Below the pieces are notes generated by a model. It was not told the DNA's origin and searched no databases. It saw nothing but the letters and a program-made list of their open reading frames with translations. A stretch of 62,467 nt of DNA from a virus. This document shows, one piece after another, positions 12,915 to 19,768 of this stretch (positions are counted from its first letter, which is position 1; the number at the start of each line of letters is the position of its first letter). The translations under genes and the position numbers were made by a program. The DNA is taken from IMG/VR virus record IMGVR_UViG_3300005613_000065, positions 1 through 62,467 of that record; one strand, written 5' to 3'.

Positions 12915-13475
12915 ATGAAAAATCGCTCACAAATTGGCATAAAACTTAAGTCTCTTCTCATTGCAGGTATTCTCGCAATACCTGCATTTTTTTCAAATCA
13001 AGTCAAGGCAGATGAACAACATCGTTATCTTGCAAGAACTATTCGATCTGTTGGAGTTTCTGTAACTATCAACACACGAGTTCATTGTTCTCCAGGAGAA
13101 TCTGGGAGTTATTATCCTGCAGGATTTATGGTCATCTGTCAGGACAATCGCAGGCAAGATGGAGTCGAAGTCGAATGGACTGCTAATGATCTTGATACTC
13201 TGCGCCATGAAGCACATCATATGATTCAGGATTGTGCTGCTGGTGGTATTGGTGATCGTAAAATGTCTCTGATGTTTAACACTCAAGAAGAGCTTGTTAG
13301 ATTTTTATCAAATTCTGGCTACACACAACAAGAACTACAACAAATTTCTAGTCATTATCAAAAACAAGGTGTGACTGGCTATGATTTGTTGATGGAATTG
13401 GAAGCATTTGCAGTTGCTAGATCCATTCCTGCTGATATTATTGCAAACAAAATTAAGGAGTATTGTATCGAATGA
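12915..13475 (+). CDS. Exported HExxH protein, putative zinc metallopeptidase
   Basis: A 186-residue protein with a signal peptide (basic MKNRSQIGIKLK, hydrophobic LLIAGILAIPAFF, cleavage likely after VKA at ~32) and HEAHH near residue 97, a HExxH zinc site in LRHEAHHMIQDC. A Glu in MELEAFAVA about 65 residues on could be the third ligand. Two to four cysteines could form disulfides outside the cytoplasm. It may act on the cell envelope or on other exported proteins. Substrate unknown. First of three coupled genes. Confidence 0.65.
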   Translation: MKNRSQIGIKLKSLLIAGILAIPAFFSNQVKADEQHRYLARTIRSVGVSVTINTRVHCSPGESGSYYPAGFMVICQDNRRQDGVEVEWTANDLDTLRHEAHHMIQDCAAGGIGDRKMSLMFNTQEELVRFLSNSGYTQQELQQISSHYQKQGVTGYDLLMELEAFAVARSIPADIIANKIKEYCIE

Positions 13476-13651
13476 ATCTTGACAAATTGACTCACGTTCA
13501 AAAAGAATTACTTGCAGAAGATTGTGAAGATTTTCTTTTGCATCGTAACATTCCTCTTCGTTCGCATTCGTATGATAATATCATCGAACAAGCATTGAAA
13601 GAGGGTTATCAACTCTCCAAGTTTGATCGTTTCGTAAATCTTCCAAAATGA
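13472..13651 (+). CDS. Small helical protein of unknown function
   Basis: A 59-residue protein coupled (ATGA) to the HExxH gene. It contains two helices and a FDRFVNLPK end. No domain recognised. Confidence 0.6.
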   Translation: MNLDKLTHVQKELLAEDCEDFLLHRNIPLRSHSYDNIIEQALKEGYQLSKFDRFVNLPK

Positions 13652-13797
13652 AAGTGCTTTTTGTAATTCTAAGTTTGACATTCATCTTTGGATGGAATGC
13701 TGTTCTTGTCCGAAGAGATGCAAAGATGTTTGATGCTTACAATCAAGAATGTGCAGAACTTCCACAATCACATCCTAATTGCCGATTCGCAAAATAA
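13648..13797 (+). CDS. Tiny signal-anchored or exported protein
   Basis: A 49-residue ORF with an N-terminal hydrophobic segment (VLFVILSLTFIFGWNAVLV) and a short tail with two cysteines. Coupled by ATGA overlap, so the HExxH protein and this membrane peptide are co-expressed. Confidence 0.6.
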   Translation: MKVLFVILSLTFIFGWNAVLVRRDAKMFDAYNQECAELPQSHPNCRFAK

Positions 13798-13802
13798 TTT
13801 AA

Positions 13803-13835
13803 GTTAGTAACCTTCAAAAGTCCACATTATTGTAA
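13803..13835 (+). promoter_or_regulatory. 33-bp element
   Basis: Variant dyad ACCT-TCAA-AAGT, hexamer TATTGT, TGTAA. It lies 14 bases before the ATG at 13850. Confidence 0.65.
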
Positions 13836-13849
13836 CTCACTAATTTATC

Positions 13850-14134
13850 ATGAAGTATTTTGAACAAGACAATTTCTTCTTGATTGAAGATATTGAAACC
13901 AATCTGAATCTCCAACGTGGTAATATTCCTTGGAGCAAAATTGCAGAATCTTCTAAGAATGGAAAGGCTTGGTTTTACAGTCTGAATCTCACTAAATCTA
14001 CCGATCCTAACTATCGACCTAAAACTCCAGCTACTTGGGTAAAAAAAGGATACGTATTTACATCTCGCAAAAGTCCAAACCTGAACACTGGTGAGCCAGG
14101 ATACTACATTTGGTGCACGAAATCACCAGAGTAA
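13850..14134 (+). CDS. Small basic protein of unknown function
   Basis: A 94-residue protein with Trp/Tyr-rich strands (GKAWFYSLNLT, TPATWVKKGYVFTSRKSPN, GYYIWC). It may be a small beta domain. No SD. Confidence 0.65.
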   Translation: MKYFEQDNFFLIEDIETNLNLQRGNIPWSKIAESSKNGKAWFYSLNLTKSTDPNYRPKTPATWVKKGYVFTSRKSPNLNTGEPGYYIWCTKSPE

Positions 14135-14174
14135 ATTATTACTCTATTTTGCTATTTTTATTTTATTCTAACCC

Positions 14175-14384
14175 ATGAACAATTCTTCTCAGATTCTCCG
14201 TGAAATGCAAAGTCTTCAAAAAACCTGGAGGCAGCAGAACTTTATGTTGACGAAAGAACAATCTGCAAGGTATCAAGAACTGTCTCTACTTCGCCAAGCA
14301 TTTATTTCATATTGGAAAGAGCAGGGTTTGGTATGGACTGGCCCATCTAATGTAGGTAAAGCCAAAACTGAATCTGCAGCTTGA
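14175..14384 (+). CDS. Small helical protein of unknown function
   Basis: A 69-residue protein, mainly one helix (residues ~5-50, REMQSLQKTWRQQNFMLTKEQ) with a short flexible tail. Confidence 0.6.
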   Translation: MNNSSQILREMQSLQKTWRQQNFMLTKEQSARYQELSLLRQAFISYWKEQGLVWTGPSNVGKAKTESAA

Positions 14385-14403
14385 TTTTTGTTGTTTATTG
14401 AAT

Positions 14404-14730
14404 ATGATGATGCAATTTGATTCAAATCGTTCCGAAGTCTTTGAAACGGAAGGTACAGTATTTGAGTACAATCATGAACGTACAGAATACATCGCAGATG
14501 ACATTCTAGAACAATATGAAGCTCAAATGCGTAAGATGGTTGATGAGTTTAACTCGTCAAGTCGAGCAAAGAAACTATCACTTGCAGATGACATCTTTTC
14601 TCTTCATTCAGAATGGAATGTAAAAGATAATGATGAAACATTGTATCTGGTCTTTAATCATGATGATGAATGTTTCACTGATGTCAGAACTGATAATAAA
14701 CATTATGCAAATCCTTTCAAAAAAAGTTAG
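14404..14730 (+). CDS. Acidic protein of unknown function
   Basis: A 108-residue protein beginning with three ATGs (14404-14412). Glu/Asp-rich, with a helix (DDILEQYEAQMRKMVDEF) and a strand (ETLYLVFNHDDECF). The stop (AGT TAG) lies in the next 33-bp element. Confidence 0.6.
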   Translation: MMMQFDSNRSEVFETEGTVFEYNHERTEYIADDILEQYEAQMRKMVDEFNSSSRAKKLSLADDIFSLHSEWNVKDNDETLYLVFNHDDECFTDVRTDNKHYANPFKKS

Positions 14731-14758
14731 TTACCTGCAAAGGTCATCTGTAGTGTGA
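14726..14758 (+). promoter_or_regulatory. 33-bp element
   Basis: Dyad ACCT-GCAA-AGGT, hexamer TAGTGT, end TGTGA. It lies 23 bases before the ATG at 14782, the longest gap of the set. Confidence 0.7.
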
Positions 14759-14781
14759 GAAACGCAATTCACTGAAACTTG

Positions 14782-14943
14782 ATGAAGTATGACATCCGCA
14801 TCGAATACAAAGACGGAACTGTTGAAAAGTTTCAACGCAAAAGTAACATCAAGCCAATCAACTGTGTCAAACTGAACGACAAAATTGCAGAGGAAATCTT
14901 TCCCCGCGATTGGAGAGAAATTAGCTCAATTCCTGTTTATTGA
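14782..14943 (+). CDS. Tiny basic protein of unknown function
   Basis: A 53-residue ORF, beta-hairpin-like start (KYDIRIEYKDGTVEKFQRK) then a helix (LNDKIAEEIFPRDWREI). Two bases separate it from the next start. Confidence 0.6.
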   Translation: MKYDIRIEYKDGTVEKFQRKSNIKPINCVKLNDKIAEEIFPRDWREISSIPVY

Positions 14944-14945
14944 TT

Positions 14946-15134
14946 ATGACTAACGGCTACACTCTCAACCGAGTTGAGTTCACTCAAGATGAAGAAACTT
15001 GCATTCTTAAGTTTCTTCGTGAAGCACAAGAATGTGGTTATCCTTCAGGCAATGAGCCTTGGTATCCAATTATTAACTCTATCATGCGAAAGTATTATGA
15101 TAGTGATGTCAAAGAAGCACAGGTGATTTGGTAA
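14946..15134 (+). CDS. Small protein of unknown function
   Basis: A 62-residue protein starting at the ATG at 14946. It overlaps the next start by 1 base (TAATG). Contains an EETCILKFLREAQECGYP helix. Confidence 0.6.
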   Translation: MTNGYTLNRVEFTQDEETCILKFLREAQECGYPSGNEPWYPIINSIMRKYYDSDVKEAQVIW

Positions 15135-15289
15135 TGATTTACAACATTGCTAGTGATCTTGACACTCGAAGAATTGTCTGGATTTGTTCATCTTATCAGA
15201 CTGTACATTCCTCTGTGGAAGTATCAGCAATCTGTCGCAAGATGAGTCGAATTAAAGTTAGTAACCTGCAAAGGTCATCTGTAGTATGA
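15134..15289 (+). CDS. Tiny protein reading through a 33-bp element
   Basis: A 51-residue ORF. Residues 1-40 look like a normal small protein, and the last 11 codons are translated from the 33-bp element, whose GTTAGTAACC variant lacks a stop in this frame. The ending (VSNLQRSSVV) is thus set by the regulatory element. Confidence 0.5.
   Translation: MIYNIASDLDTRRIVWICSSYQTVHSSVEVSAICRKMSRIKVSNLQRSSVV
15257..15289 (+). promoter_or_regulatory. 33-bp element, inside the end of an ORF
   Basis: GTTAGTAACC, dyad ACCT-GCAA-AGGT, hexamer TAGTAT, end TATGA. It lies 14 bases before the ATG at 15304. The hexamer variant creates a spurious ATG at 15286. Confidence 0.7.
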
Positions 15290-15303
15290 GAAACGCAAAT
15301 TGT

Positions 15304-15471
15304 ATGACTGAAACTTTCACTGTTCGTTTTATCTCTGAAGAGCTTGATTCTCCAGAGTATTTTGGGCCTTTTCATTCTGAAGATGATGCCTATGATTTTG
15401 CTGATGAATCTAACATTCGTTTGAGTCTTGCCGGGATTCCTTCTTGGGTTGCATCTTATTCTGTTGTATGA
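15304..15471 (+). CDS. Small acidic protein of unknown function
   Basis: A 55-residue protein beginning MTETFTVRFISEELDSPEYFGPF. The start at 15304 is preferred to 15286, because the bases between them match the untranslated leader of the copy at 14726 (TGAGAAACGCAA) and the earlier ATG falls in the putative -10. Confidence 0.6.
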   Translation: MTETFTVRFISEELDSPEYFGPFHSEDDAYDFADESNIRLSLAGIPSWVASYSVV

Positions 15472-15539
15472 ATCTGACATTATTTGCGGTGATTACTTTC
15501 ACCATTTGCTTTACATTTCTTTCATTCACTCTTCCTTAA
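15468..15539 (+). CDS. Possible 23-residue membrane microprotein
   Basis: ATGA-coupled to the previous gene. Almost entirely hydrophobic (LTLFAVITFTICFTFLSFTL). Too short to trust on its own, but its start position and composition fit a transmembrane peptide. Confidence 0.35.
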   Translation: MNLTLFAVITFTICFTFLSFTLP

Positions 15540-15544
15540 ATCTT

Positions 15545-15670
15545 ATGATTGAAACTTACAACTTCAGTGGTAATGTTGTCACCTTTTTAGGTTTGATTGG
15601 TGTAGTTTCTACTGGTATCATCGTGGCTACATCTTTTCGGCGTTATTTTAACTCTCCTCTACGGAAATGA
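15545..15670 (+). CDS. Tiny single-pass membrane protein
   Basis: A 41-residue protein starting at 15545. It has a hydrophobic segment (VVTFLGLIGVVSTGIIVATSF) followed by a basic RRYFNSPLRK tail, which predicts the C-terminus inside. ATGA overlap with the next gene. Confidence 0.6.
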   Translation: MIETYNFSGNVVTFLGLIGVVSTGIIVATSFRRYFNSPLRK

Positions 15671-15855
15671 AAATCACAAAGCAACAAGCATTGCTTCGGT
15701 TTCGTGATGACTTGAAAGTAGTATCTCGTTCCAATCCTGACATTCAAAACGATACGATTATGAAACGTGAAGCATGGAATGATTTTGTTGATTCTCTCAA
15801 CAAAGAAGGTTATGTAACTGATTCTCAAGCATTTAACTGGTCAAATCCTTTCTGA
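15667..15855 (+). CDS. Small protein of unknown function
   Basis: A 62-residue protein of the type found in cyanophages (KITKQQALLRFRDDLKVV, REAWNDFVDSLNKEG). Helical, mildly basic, coupled to the membrane protein before it. Confidence 0.65.
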   Translation: MKITKQQALLRFRDDLKVVSRSNPDIQNDTIMKREAWNDFVDSLNKEGYVTDSQAFNWSNPF

Positions 15856-15858
15856 ATT

Positions 15859-16056
15859 ATGAAACTCGAAACTCAACTTATTTGTCTTCAAGAACGTCTG
15901 CAAGATGCAGTGAATGTATGTAATGAATCTCCAAAATTGGAGGATCAAGGTTATCCTTATGCTACTGGTTACTCTCGATCTGCAATGCAAGGTGTAATTG
16001 AAGATTTGAATCGAATCATGCAACAACTCAGTGATTCTCAGGAGATTGACTTTTAA
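15859..16056 (+). CDS. Small helical protein of unknown function
   Basis: A 65-residue protein of two amphipathic helices (LICLQERLQDAVNVCNE and AMQGVIEDLNRIMQQLSD). Last gene of a unit begun at 15304. Confidence 0.6.
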   Translation: MKLETQLICLQERLQDAVNVCNESPKLEDQGYPYATGYSRSAMQGVIEDLNRIMQQLSDSQEIDF

Positions 16057-16065
16057 GGTATTCAA

Positions 16066-16098
16066 GTGAGTTACCTGCAAAGGTCATCTGTAGTGTAA
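16066..16098 (+). promoter_or_regulatory. 33-bp element
   Basis: Variant GTGAGTTACC, dyad ACCT-GCAA-AGGT, hexamer TAGTGT, TGTAA. It lies 21 bases before the ATG at 16120. The preceding GGTATTCAA is shared with the copy at 16761. Confidence 0.7.
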
Positions 16099-16119
16099 GA
16101 ATCAAGCAAATCAAGACAA

Positions 16120-16479
16120 ATGCAAATCGCACAAAGCAAAACTGAGTTTCTGACTGAATCATTGGTCGAGCAATTGAACGATCGTTGGTATGTTGAGAAT
16201 ATCGAATCTGAGAGTAATTATGATTACTTTGCGAAAGCATTTATCAAATCTGGTCGTAAGTATTTGAAGATTATGATTTGTGATGTAAATCGTAAGAATG
16301 CAGAATACAATGCTCGTTCGCATGGGCGAGTCTACATGTTTGTGGAGAAAGAGACTGGTTTTTGTTACAAACCCGCAAGTCTGAATGCACCTGCCAAAGG
16401 TGTGCGATTTGGGATTCATCAACTCGCCAATTATCCTGAGTTTTGTGATAAGTTTGGCAGTTTTCTTTATCTACGTTGA
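16120..16479 (+). CDS. Basic protein of unknown function
   Basis: A 119-residue protein with alternating strands and helices (NYDYFAKAFIKSGRKYLKIMIC, RVYMFVEKETGFCYKPA, GVRFGIHQLANYPEF). A small enzyme-like or binding fold is possible. None recognised. Confidence 0.7.
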   Translation: MQIAQSKTEFLTESLVEQLNDRWYVENIESESNYDYFAKAFIKSGRKYLKIMICDVNRKNAEYNARSHGRVYMFVEKETGFCYKPASLNAPAKGVRFGIHQLANYPEFCDKFGSFLYLR

Positions 16480-16502
16480 TATTTCTTTTTCGCTATTGTT
16501 AT

Positions 16503-16530
16503 TACACATTTCTTGGTATGTGTATTGTTA
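16503..16530 (+). terminator. Possible terminator hairpin
   Basis: TACACAT (16503-16509) pairs with ATGTGTA (16518-16524) around an 8-base loop, followed by TTGTTATT. Weak T tract, so low confidence. Confidence 0.35.
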
Positions 16531-16555
16531 TTCTAATTGAGTATTTAAAATCACA

Positions 16556-16750
16556 ATGATGTTATCTGAAGAAACAATTTGCAAAATTGCTGATGCATTA
16601 GTAAATGATGTCAGTGATTATGTTTATTCCAGTGAAGAGTATGCATCTGTCATGCGTAAATTAATTGAAGAAGCATTAGATGCAAAAATGGGAGAAATGG
16701 ATGACCAATTGCATTTTGAGTTAGGTTTAATTTTATTTGAGAAACTTTAA
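16556..16750 (+). CDS. Small acidic helical protein
   Basis: A 64-residue protein (start 16556 or 16559), helical and acidic (EETICKIADALVNDVSDYVYS). Unknown function. It shares the unit of 16120 but is separated by 76 non-coding bases with a hairpin. Confidence 0.6.
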   Translation: MMLSEETICKIADALVNDVSDYVYSSEEYASVMRKLIEEALDAKMGEMDDQLHFELGLILFEKL

Positions 16751-16760
16751 CGGTATTCAA

Positions 16761-16793
16761 GTGAGTTACCTGCAAAGGTCTGTAGTAGTGTAA
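16761..16793 (+). promoter_or_regulatory. 33-bp element
   Basis: Variant GTGAGTTACC, dyad ACCT-GCAA-AGGT, hexamer TAGTGT, TGTAA. It lies 19 bases before the ATG at 16813. Confidence 0.7.
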
Positions 16794-16812
16794 GAATCAA
16801 ACTTTTTCATTG

Positions 16813-16974
16813 ATGCTTTATTCAATTTTGACTTGCAAACGTGATGATCCCGAACAGAATTGGGAAGTGATCATGGGCGCACCATGTGATATGGATCGTG
16901 CGTTAATCAAACTTCAGTATTATCGTAAGAACTGGGGTGTGCAACAAAAGTATCGTGTTGCGCGTGCAAAGTAA
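16813..16974 (+). CDS. Tiny basic protein of unknown function
   Basis: A 53-residue ORF (LYSILTCKRDDPEQNWEVIMGAP then a helix and a basic QQKYRVARAK tail). No SD. Confidence 0.6.
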   Translation: MLYSILTCKRDDPEQNWEVIMGAPCDMDRALIKLQYYRKNWGVQQKYRVARAK

Positions 16975-16990
16975 TTCAATTTTATTCATT

Positions 16991-17170
16991 ATGACACATT
17001 CCAATCCTTATGTTGAACAACTCATTGAGATGGGTTATGATCGTGCAGATTGTGAGACTGTAGCTTCTGCAGGAATGAAGAAAACCTTTCCGCTTACAAT
17101 TCATGGAAGAGTGTATGAAACTCAAGAGCAATATGATGAAGCTCTTGCTGATTTTATCAATGGACTTTAA
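16991..17170 (+). CDS. Small protein of unknown function
   Basis: A 59-residue protein starting at 16991. The N-terminal YVEQLIEMGYDRADCETVA resembles a short helical bundle. Confidence 0.6.
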   Translation: MTHSNPYVEQLIEMGYDRADCETVASAGMKKTFPLTIHGRVYETQEQYDEALADFINGL

Positions 17171-17172
17171 TA

Positions 17173-17346
17173 ATGAATGAAACTGAAATAATTCAACAAT
17201 ATGCTCATTTGATGATTGAAGGCATGAGCAAAGAGGATATGTATGAAATTGTTTTTGAGACCATATCGCAACAATTAAGTAAGTATGATAAAGATCAGCT
17301 TATGGAAGAAATTGAACATTTTTATCCAGAACTTTTGAGCAATTAA
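17173..17346 (+). CDS. Small acidic helical protein, paralog of 18012-18188
   Basis: A 57-residue ORF whose pattern (H-MIEGM---DMYEIVFETI--QLSKY then I--FYPELL) matches 18012-18188 throughout. Function unknown. Confidence 0.65.
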   Translation: MNETEIIQQYAHLMIEGMSKEDMYEIVFETISQQLSKYDKDQLMEEIEHFYPELLSN

Positions 17347-17347
17347 A

Positions 17348-17380
17348 GTAAGTTACCTGCAAAGGTCAGTAGTATTGTAA
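17348..17380 (+). promoter_or_regulatory. 33-bp element
   Basis: Variant GTAAGTTACC, dyad ACCT-GCAA-AGGT, hexamer TATTGT, TGTAA. It lies 16 bases before the ATG at 17397. The leader TTTCGCTT recurs after the copy at 17730. Confidence 0.7.
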
Positions 17381-17396
17381 GTTTCGCTTTTGTTTT

Positions 17397-17729
17397 ATGT
17401 TCTGCATTGAGATGACTTTCGCTGTCATGAATCCTGACTTTCAGGGTGCTTATCTTGCGATTTGTGATGATGATATTCGTACTGCTAAATTGTTTGATAC
17501 CAAGCATGAGATGTATGGTTGGATTCGTGATCAAATTGAGAATCAAGGTGTAAGTCAAGTGACTACAACTGTTCTTGGCAAAAATGGTGAAGTTGATGAT
17601 CGACTTGTTTGTGATTCTGTTCGGTATTTTGCTGATGAGAATTGTTACAAAGGCGGTATGTATGAGCCAATCTTTGGTGATAATATTCGCCAAGTTCCTT
17701 CTTACAAAGATAAGTTCTCCTGGATTTAA
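17397..17729 (+). CDS. Protein of unknown function
   Basis: A 110-residue protein, a lone gene between two copies of the 33-bp element. Acidic, with a helical FDTKHEMYGWIRDQIE stretch and a Gly/Tyr-rich C-terminus. In-frame ATGs at 17412 and 17427 are alternative starts. Confidence 0.65.
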   Translation: MFCIEMTFAVMNPDFQGAYLAICDDDIRTAKLFDTKHEMYGWIRDQIENQGVSQVTTTVLGKNGEVDDRLVCDSVRYFADENCYKGGMYEPIFGDNIRQVPSYKDKFSWI

Positions 17730-17762
17730 GTTAGTTACCTGCAAAGGTCTGTAGTATTGTAA
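17730..17762 (+). promoter_or_regulatory. 33-bp element
   Basis: GTTAGTTACC, dyad ACCT-GCAA-AGGT, hexamer TATTGT, TGTAA. It lies 19 bases before the ATG at 17782. Confidence 0.7.
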
Positions 17763-17781
17763 GTTTCGCTTCTTAATTCTG

Positions 17782-17985
17782 ATGCCTACTGTGGATCGCC
17801 TTGAAATGCTCACGGCAAGGGAACAACTAATGGAGGACATTGATGCTATTATTGAAGGTTTTTACTTTGACAATCCAGTTCAAAACTGCTGCGGTGATGA
17901 CCGTCTCCAACTAACTGCCACTGATAGTGATGAGCTCATCCGCACACTATGTGATGCCGTCTGCAAAAACTTCCCCACTAATTGA
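17782..17985 (+). CDS. Small acidic protein of unknown function
   Basis: A 67-residue protein with four cysteines (NCC, LC, VC) and two helices. First gene of a five-gene unit to 18857. Confidence 0.6.
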   Translation: MPTVDRLEMLTAREQLMEDIDAIIEGFYFDNPVQNCCGDDRLQLTATDSDELIRTLCDAVCKNFPTN

Positions 17986-18011
17986 TACAAACTCATTCTT
18001 CCTTAATTAAC

Positions 18012-18188
18012 ATGAACCGCACTGAACTACAAGAGTCCTACATTCAACAATTGATTGAAGGTATGGATTACAAAACGATGGAACGACTTGTTTATGATTC
18101 ACTGAATGATAATTTAAGTGCTTACGGTGAGGCAGAACTTATCACTGAGATTGAAGAGTATTATCCCGAACTGTTGGAGGAAAATTGA
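18012..18188 (+). CDS. Small acidic helical protein, paralog of 17173-17346
   Basis: A 58-residue protein starting at 18012. Shares QLIEGM, ERLVYDSLNDNLS and IEEYYPELL with the paralog. Overlaps the next start by 1 base. Confidence 0.65.
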   Translation: MNRTELQESYIQQLIEGMDYKTMERLVYDSLNDNLSAYGEAELITEIEEYYPELLEEN

Positions 18189-18343
18189 TGCCTTACACTG
18201 TTGAGATTACTGAAACTTATTACACCACAGTTTCTTTTGAAACTGAAGAAGAAGCAAAGGAGTTTATGAAGGAACCCAATTATGATCTGGTTGATAGTTG
18301 GGAACTTGATGATGCCAAACTGAAACTTTTGGAGGGAAACTGA
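18188..18343 (+). CDS. Tiny acidic protein of unknown function
   Basis: A 51-residue ORF preceded by an SD (GGAGGAAA). Beta-hairpin-like start (YTVEITETYYTTVSFETEEE), as in small phage domains that cover a single strand pair. Overlaps the next ATG. Confidence 0.6.
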   Translation: MPYTVEITETYYTTVSFETEEEAKEFMKEPNYDLVDSWELDDAKLKLLEGN

Positions 18344-18591
18344 TGCCAACTGTTCAAGTTTACGGTGTCAAGTTTGACACTACAGATGATGGATTTGGTG
18401 ATCTTTCCAGGGAGGAAACTTTGAAACTGGAGAGAGACATTGAAGGTCGCATCTTTGAGATAGATTGTCACCCTGATGCTGATATTGCTGAGTTTGAGTA
18501 TGAGATTTGTGATGCCATTACTGAAGAAACTGGTTGGTGCGTGAATACTTTTAGCTATCGTCATGTTGTCATTGGAGCAAACGATAACTGA
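18343..18591 (+). CDS. Small acidic protein of unknown function
   Basis: An 82-residue protein with an SD (GGAGGGAAA). Sequence VQVYGVKFDTTDDGFGDL then IFEIDCHPDADIAEFEYEICDAI suggests an alpha/beta fold. ATG overlap with the next gene. Confidence 0.65.
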   Translation: MPTVQVYGVKFDTTDDGFGDLSREETLKLERDIEGRIFEIDCHPDADIAEFEYEICDAITEETGWCVNTFSYRHVVIGANDN

Positions 18592-18857
18592 TGTATTCTA
18601 ATCTCTCAAAGATTAAGCCAGCCTTCAGGACTGAGGGACAAATCACAGGGAATTGGGGTAGACCAAAGACTCGCACTCATGGTAATACTGATCTCGGATT
18701 GACTTCTAAAGATCATATCACAATCACAAAACAAAGTGATTACATTCAAAGAATGTATCAGGTTCTTGATCATACTCAAGATCCAAAGATTCGACGATTT
18801 GCTTTTAATGAAATTAAAAAGTATTTGATACAAACAAATCAATGGAAAAACACTTAA
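18591..18857 (+). CDS. Small basic protein of unknown function
   Basis: An 88-residue protein. N-terminal Gly/Arg-rich stretch (GQITGNWGRPKTRTHGN) and a helical C-terminus (DPKIRRFAFNEIKKYLIQ). Last gene before a 338-base non-coding stretch. Confidence 0.65.
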   Translation: MYSNLSKIKPAFRTEGQITGNWGRPKTRTHGNTDLGLTSKDHITITKQSDYIQRMYQVLDHTQDPKIRRFAFNEIKKYLIQTNQWKNT

Positions 18858-19022
18858 AAGCATGGTTTTTATCTTAAAAAGCATTTAAAAAAGGCTTATT
18901 AAATGTTATTAAGCGTTTTGTAATGATTATTACTGCTTTTTAATATTGATAAGAATTCGTATCAAATAGTGATATGAATACTGATTATGATGATAGAAAC
19001 CTTCTGCTTATGTGTCTAGAAA

Positions 19023-19083
19023 CCTTCTAAATGCCTCATGTTCTTGTGATTAATGCCTTCTAAATGCCTCATGTTCTTGTGAT
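19023..19083 (+). repeat. Two 28-bp direct repeats
   Basis: 19023-19050 and 19056-19083 are identical (CCTTCTAAATGCC...TTGTGAT), period 33 bp. Confidence 0.85.
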
Positions 19084-19086
19084 CTT

Positions 19087-19110
19087 AGGCCGTATCATAT
19101 CAGGCCTTTT
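19087..19110 (+). terminator. Intrinsic terminator
   Basis: AGGCC (19087-19091) pairs with GGCCT (19103-19107) around an 11-base loop, followed by TTT. Ends the unit 17782-18857. Confidence 0.5.
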
Positions 19111-19148
19111 CAGTATTGTCAAGGGCCCCCAGATTTTTCAGAATTATT

Positions 19149-19181
19149 GTTAGTAACCTGCAAAGGTCATTTACAGTGTCA
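19149..19181 (+). promoter_or_regulatory. 33-bp element
   Basis: GTTAGTAACC, dyad ACCT-GCAA-AGGT, hexamer CAGTGT, end TGTCA. It lies 14 bases before the ATG at 19196. Confidence 0.65.
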
Positions 19182-19195
19182 CCCATTGAATCCTG

Positions 19196-19321
19196 ATGAC
19201 CTCGACACAGCAACTATTGCAATCGATTGATACATTAAAAGCAGAAGGTCATCAATCAATTAAGCTTATGCAATTGCCATCACAAGCCAAACGTAAGCGC
19301 AAGTCTGTATGGTCTCGATAA
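19196..19321 (+). CDS. Tiny basic protein of unknown function
   Basis: A 41-residue ORF: helical N-terminus (STQQLLQSIDTLKAEGHQ) and strongly basic tail (AKRKRKSVWSR), suggesting nucleic-acid contact. Confidence 0.55.
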   Translation: MTSTQQLLQSIDTLKAEGHQSIKLMQLPSQAKRKRKSVWSR

Positions 19322-19414
19322 GACTCTACAGCAGGGTTTCATTATCTTTTAGGTATCATTTGTCCTTAGTATGACATTAAACTGCTTCAATGTCCTCTTT
19401 ATTCTTCTTGAATT

Positions 19415-19564
19415 ATGTCTCGCGAATTGATGATTGGTCTGCTTCGTAAGGGTCGGAATGGCAATCAGATTCTGAATATTCTGGATGCTATTGTGGTTAC
19501 TGATGATTTGGAATCGATTGAGATTCCTGCTTCTGAGCCTACTTTGGAAGAGCTTGAATTCTGA
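19415..19564 (+). CDS. Tiny conserved-looking cyanophage protein
   Basis: A 49-residue ORF starting MSRELMIGLLRKGRNGNQIL. This N-terminal pattern is familiar from short unknown proteins of cyanomyoviruses (from memory). Helical with an acidic end. Confidence 0.65.
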   Translation: MSRELMIGLLRKGRNGNQILNILDAIVVTDDLESIEIPASEPTLEELEF

Positions 19565-19575
19565 TTGTTTCTAAA

Positions 19576-19675
19576 TAAATGAGTATTTGTTGAGATCTTG
19601 TAGAGCAGCACTTGAACTCTCCCATTGGGAAACAGAGGTAACAATCTGACAAAGAAGCAAGCAAATACTCATTTA
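19576..19675 (+). ncRNA. Candidate structured RNA: long terminal stem with folded interior
   Basis: A 14-bp perfect terminal stem (TAAATGAGTATTTG at 19576-19589 with its reverse complement at 19662-19675), extended by two more pairs. The ~70-base interior also pairs (CTCT/AGAG with CCC/GGG, AGAT/ATCT). TAGAGCAGCACTTGAAC inside resembles a tRNA D-arm, but no T-arm or anticodon arm can be drawn, so it is not a functional tRNA. Confidence 0.4.
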
Positions 19676-19768
19676 ATTGATTATACTCAGAGGGAGTTTA
19701 TCTTGTCTCCGGCGTAATAAAACAGAACATAAAATCAGAGTAAAAGATGATGAGAATTAAATAAAAAG

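Larger units (their letters stand above)
18858..19148 (+). other. Non-coding, AT-rich, repeat-bearing stretch
   Basis: No credible ORF. It holds repeated TTAAAAAGC-type words (18853-18940), a 16-bp near-palindrome GATAAGAATTCGTATC (18948-18963, one mismatch pair), two AGAAACCTTCT words, a 28-bp tandem repeat (19023-19083) and a terminator (19087-19110). Confidence 0.6.

Noticed and set aside
19577-19674. A tRNA gene at the long-stem region
   Set aside because: TAGAGCAGCACTTGAAC looks like a D-arm, but no 7-bp acceptor with CCA, anticodon arm or TTCNANNCC loop can be formed on either strand.
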